Source of the DNA: an uncultured Eubacteriales bacterium
GTDB taxonomy: Bacteria > Bacillota > Clostridia > Oscillospirales > Acutalibacteraceae
Length of the DNA: 31,429 nucleotides
NCBI GenBank assembly: GCA_934486455.1
Contig: CAKSPR010000021.1
Span: 1-31,429, forward strand
Direction of reading: 5' to 3'
Below are positions 29,089 through 31,429 of this stretch, in pieces. The position numbers and the translations under genes were made by a program. Each line of letters opens with the position of its first letter. Positions within the stretch are counted from its first letter, which is position 1. The notes under the pieces were generated by a model. That model did no database searches. It was not told the DNA's origin and saw only the letters and a program-made list of their open reading frames with translations.

Positions 29089-29117
29089 ATTATATCACGA
29101 AAAGGCTCGAAGGGCAA
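29089..29117 (-). promoter_or_regulatory. Promoter of the HAD nucleotidase gene (- strand)
   Basis: On the minus strand TTGCCC (complement of 29112-29117) and TATAAT (complement of 29089-29094) are 17 bases apart, about 25 bases before the start codon. Confidence 0.68.
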
Positions 29118-29195
29118 CAGACGGTCGAACTCCGTACGGTTTCTTCCTGTGCGGCATCGCGTTCATCACCCGTAGGCGTCATCTGTTGCTAAAGG

Positions 29196-29227
29196 TTGCC
29201 TTGAACGAAAAAATATGATATTATAAT
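29196..29227 (+). promoter_or_regulatory. Promoter of tex
   Basis: Two overlapping candidates exist: TTGCCT (29196-29201) with TATTAT (29219-29224), 17 bases apart; and TTGAAC (29201-29206) with TATAAT (29222-29227), 15 bases apart. A small CGGCA/TGCCG hairpin (29236-29253) follows just before the AAAGG ribosome binding site. Confidence 0.65.
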
Positions 29228-29267
29228 TACAAAAACGGCAAAGCCTGTTGCCGAAAGGAAAAAAGAA

Positions 29268-31418
29268 ATGGACTATGCAAAAAAACTTTCCGAAGAGTTT
29301 TCGGTAAAAGAGCTTTATGCTCAGAACATAATATCCCTTCTCGACGAGGGCAATACCATCCCCTTTATTGCCCGCTACCGCAAGGAAATGCACGGAACCA
29401 TGGACGATCAGCTCATCAGAAGCATTTCCGACCGTCTTAGCTTTTTGCGGAAGCTGGACGAGCGGCGGGAAGAAATACGCGCGGCAATTTCATCGCAGGA
29501 AAAAATGACCGACGAAATATCGTCCGCTCTCGAAAAGGCGGTTACACTTACAGAACTCGAGGACATTTACCGCCCCTTCCGTCCCAAAAGAAAGACAAGA
29601 GCGTCGGCGGCAAAGGAAAAGGGGCTTGAGCCTCTTTCAAACGAGATATTGCTCTGTCAGCTTAACAATACCGATGTAATGACCCTTTGCGAAAAATATA
29701 TCGATCCCGAAAAGGGAGTGAACACGGCAGAGGAGGCCCTTTGCGGCGCCAAGGACATTATCGCCGAAAGCGTTTCGGACAATGCCGATGTACGGCGCAG
29801 GGTGAGAAACCTCGTTTATCTGAACGGTACGGTCGACTGCAAGGCGGCGGGGGAGGAAAAGAGCGTTTACGAAACCTACTATGACTTTTCTCAGGCCGTC
29901 GGAAAGATAGCCGGCCACAGGGTGCTTGCCATAAACCGCGGCGAAAAGGAAGACTTTTTGAAGGTGTCGGTAAGCGTGGACAGCGAAAGACCCCTTAACG
30001 CCGTTTATTCTATGTTTGTAAAGGGTGAAGGCTCCTGCGCGGCGGCGGTAAAGGAGGCCTGCGAGGACGCATACAGCCGTCTTGTCTTTCCTTCGATCGA
30101 GCGGGAAATAAGAAACGAGCTTACCGAAAAGGCCGATGAATCGGCAATCAAGGTCTTCGGAACAAATCTCCGCCAGCTTCTTCTTCAGCCCCCTATAAAG
30201 GGAAAAACGGCCATAGGTCTTGACCCGGGCTATCGAACCGGCTGTAAGGTGGCGGTGGTCGATCCCACCGGCAAGGTGCTTGACACGGCGGTCATTTACC
30301 CTACCCACGGAAAAGCCCAGGTCGAAGCCTCAAAGCAGACTCTTAAAAAGCTTATCGAAAAATACGGCGTCGACATAATCGCCATAGGCAACGGCACCGC
30401 GTCAAAGGAAACCGAGATGTTTACCGTGTCGGTGCTGCCCGAGGTAGGCCGAAAGGTATCCTATATGGTGGTCAGCGAGGCGGGAGCCAGCGTTTATTCG
30501 GCCTCTAAGCTTGCGGCAGAGGAAATGCCCGAATTCGATCTGACCCTCAGAAGCGCCGTTTCCATTGCAAGAAGACTTCAGGATCCGTTGGCCGAGCTTG
30601 TTAAGATCGAGCCCAAGGCCATAGGCGTCGGACAGTATCAGCACGACATGCCTCAAAAACAGCTTTCTCAAGCTCTTGACGGTGTGGTTGAGGATTGCGT
30701 GAACAGCGTGGGCGCCGATCTTAATACTGCGTCGGAATCGCTGCTTTCACACATTTCGGGACTGTCGTCGGCGGTTTGCAAAAACATTGTTACCTACCGC
30801 GAGCAAAACGGTCGTTTTGAATCGAGAACCGAGCTTAAAAAGGTTCCCAAGCTCGGTCCCAAGGCGTTTGAGCAATGCGCGGGATTTTTAAGAATATTCG
30901 ACGGAAAAAATCCTCTCGACAATACCGGCGTTCACCCCGAAAGCTACAAGGCGGCCGAGAGTCTGCTCTGCCACTTCGGATTTTCCAAAAAGGCAATCGG
31001 CGCAGGGGAGCTTTGCTCTCTTGAAAAAATGGCGGAAAAGGAGGGGACCAAAAGTCTTTCGGAACAGCTTTCAATAGGCGAGCCCACCCTTAAAGACATT
31101 ATCAAAGAGCTGTCAAAGCCGGGAAGAGATCCGAGAGATGAGCTTCCGCCGCCACTTCTTCGTTCGGATGTGATGGAAATGAAGGATCTTAAAGAGGGAA
31201 TGACCCTCAAGGGAACGGTGAGAAATGTCATTGATTTCGGTGCGTTTGTGGACATCGGAGTACATCAGGACGGTCTTGTACACATTTCTCAGATATGCAA
31301 CAGCTTTATAAAGCACCCCTCCGAAAAGCTGAAGGTGGGCGATGTGGTCAATGTTAAGGTGATCGGAGTCGATCTCGATAAAAAGCGCATAAGCCTTTCG
31401 ATGAAGGATATCGGCTGA
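29268..31418 (+). CDS. tex: Tex family RNA-binding transcription accessory protein
   Basis: This 716-residue cytoplasmic protein has the full Tex order. The N-terminal helical Tex domain covers about 1-190, including IPFIARYRKEMHGTMDD and LEDIYRPFRPKRKTRA. The YqgF-like RNase H fold starts near 312 (GLDPGYRTGCKVAVVDPTGK from 317). The helix-hairpin-helix repeats are at about 480-560, with the KKVPKLGPKAFEQCAGFLRI segment. The C-terminal S1 domain is at about 640-712 (GMTLKGTVRNVIDFGAFVDIG). Tex binds nucleic acid and affects transcription and toxin expression in several bacteria; its precise reaction is unsettled. AAAGG lies about 9 bases upstream of the ATG. The gene is complete, ending 11 bases before the window edge. 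Confidence 0.97.
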   Translation: MDYAKKLSEEFSVKELYAQNIISLLDEGNTIPFIARYRKEMHGTMDDQLIRSISDRLSFLRKLDERREEIRAAISSQEKMTDEISSALEKAVTLTELEDIYRPFRPKRKTRASAAKEKGLEPLSNEILLCQLNNTDVMTLCEKYIDPEKGVNTAEEALCGAKDIIAESVSDNADVRRRVRNLVYLNGTVDCKAAGEEKSVYETYYDFSQAVGKIAGHRVLAINRGEKEDFLKVSVSVDSERPLNAVYSMFVKGEGSCAAAVKEACEDAYSRLVFPSIEREIRNELTEKADESAIKVFGTNLRQLLLQPPIKGKTAIGLDPGYRTGCKVAVVDPTGKVLDTAVIYPTHGKAQVEASKQTLKKLIEKYGVDIIAIGNGTASKETEMFTVSVLPEVGRKVSYMVVSEAGASVYSASKLAAEEMPEFDLTLRSAVSIARRLQDPLAELVKIEPKAIGVGQYQHDMPQKQLSQALDGVVEDCVNSVGADLNTASESLLSHISGLSSAVCKNIVTYREQNGRFESRTELKKVPKLGPKAFEQCAGFLRIFDGKNPLDNTGVHPESYKAAESLLCHFGFSKKAIGAGELCSLEKMAEKEGTKSLSEQLSIGEPTLKDIIKELSKPGRDPRDELPPPLLRSDVMEMKDLKEGMTLKGTVRNVIDFGAFVDIGVHQDGLVHISQICNSFIKHPSEKLKVGDVVNVKVIGVDLDKKRISLSMKDIG

Positions 31419-31429
31419 CGGCTTTGATT

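Noticed and set aside
29114..29189. GCAACAGA/TCTGTTGC inverted repeat between the HAD gene and tex
   Set aside because: Only 8 bases per arm across about 60 bases; likely chance, with no sign of an insertion or operator.

Overview
The window looks like chromosome from a Gram-positive, probably spore-forming anaerobe of the class Clostridia, most likely an Oscillospiraceae/Ruminococcaceae-type gut or rumen bacterium. This placement rests on several observations. The operons have Clostridia-style order (nadD-yqeK-LCP-rsfS; DUF2953 next to gerW). There is a perfect CIRCE operator before groESL and a membrane pyrophosphatase with potassium-dependent signature residues. Two secreted proteins carry type I dockerin domains. 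Ribosome binding sites are AGGAGG-like, and many promoters read TTGACA/TATAAT. Species cannot be named from the sequence alone.

Layout, left to right. 1-112: the 3' end of a 5S rRNA and its terminator, so an rRNA operon lies off the left edge. 319-900: a GNAT acetyltransferase. 1064-2017 (-): a dockerin protein. 2280-4754: a polar amino acid ABC importer (lipoprotein, permease, ATPase). 4894-6090: a secreted M14 zinc carboxypeptidase. 6393-7978: a sporulation-linked cluster (DUF2953, GerW, and a convergent small membrane protein). 7979-8283: a structured non-coding gap. 8284-11152: nadD-yqeK-LCP-rsfS. 11382-13793: leuS. 13890-14066: rpsU, a 58-codon gene. 14380-15105: a second dockerin protein. 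15365-16273 (-): a sugar nucleotidyltransferase. 16455-17381 (-): a triple-S1 RNA-binding protein. 17586-19078: dus plus an overlapping lipoprotein gene. 19280-21323: CIRCE-groES-groEL. 21593-23701: hppA. 23864-25610: a divergent regulatory module. 25851-26980 (-): a two-gene chromate-transporter pair. 27096-29064 (-): a HAD nucleotidase and tyrS. 29268-31418: tex.

Most of the window is core housekeeping: translation (leuS, tyrS, rpsU, rsfS, dus, S1 proteins, tex), NAD synthesis, chaperonins, ion-pumping pyrophosphatase and cell-wall assembly or turnover (LCP, M14). No transposase, integrase, CRISPR array or tRNA gene was seen.

The most unusual segment is 23864-25610. An XRE repressor and an ImmA/IrrE-type metalloprotease are transcribed away from a two-gene operon encoding a small coiled-coil protein and a sigma region 4-like protein. 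The two promoters are near mirror images: both are TTGAAA-N17-TANAAT preceded by CCC. ATCACAC half-sites lie in both promoter spacers and between them, and a CACACAACTTGTGTG palindrome sits just upstream of the first ribosome binding site. This looks like a repressor/protease switch controlling a small sigma-like factor, with no visible mobile-element genes in the window. Its function is inference.

Other unexplained structure includes a hairpin-rich gap (8012-8188), a four-copy 17-bp tandem repeat (15281-15348), a long hairpin in the hppA leader and three successive inverted repeats after groEL.
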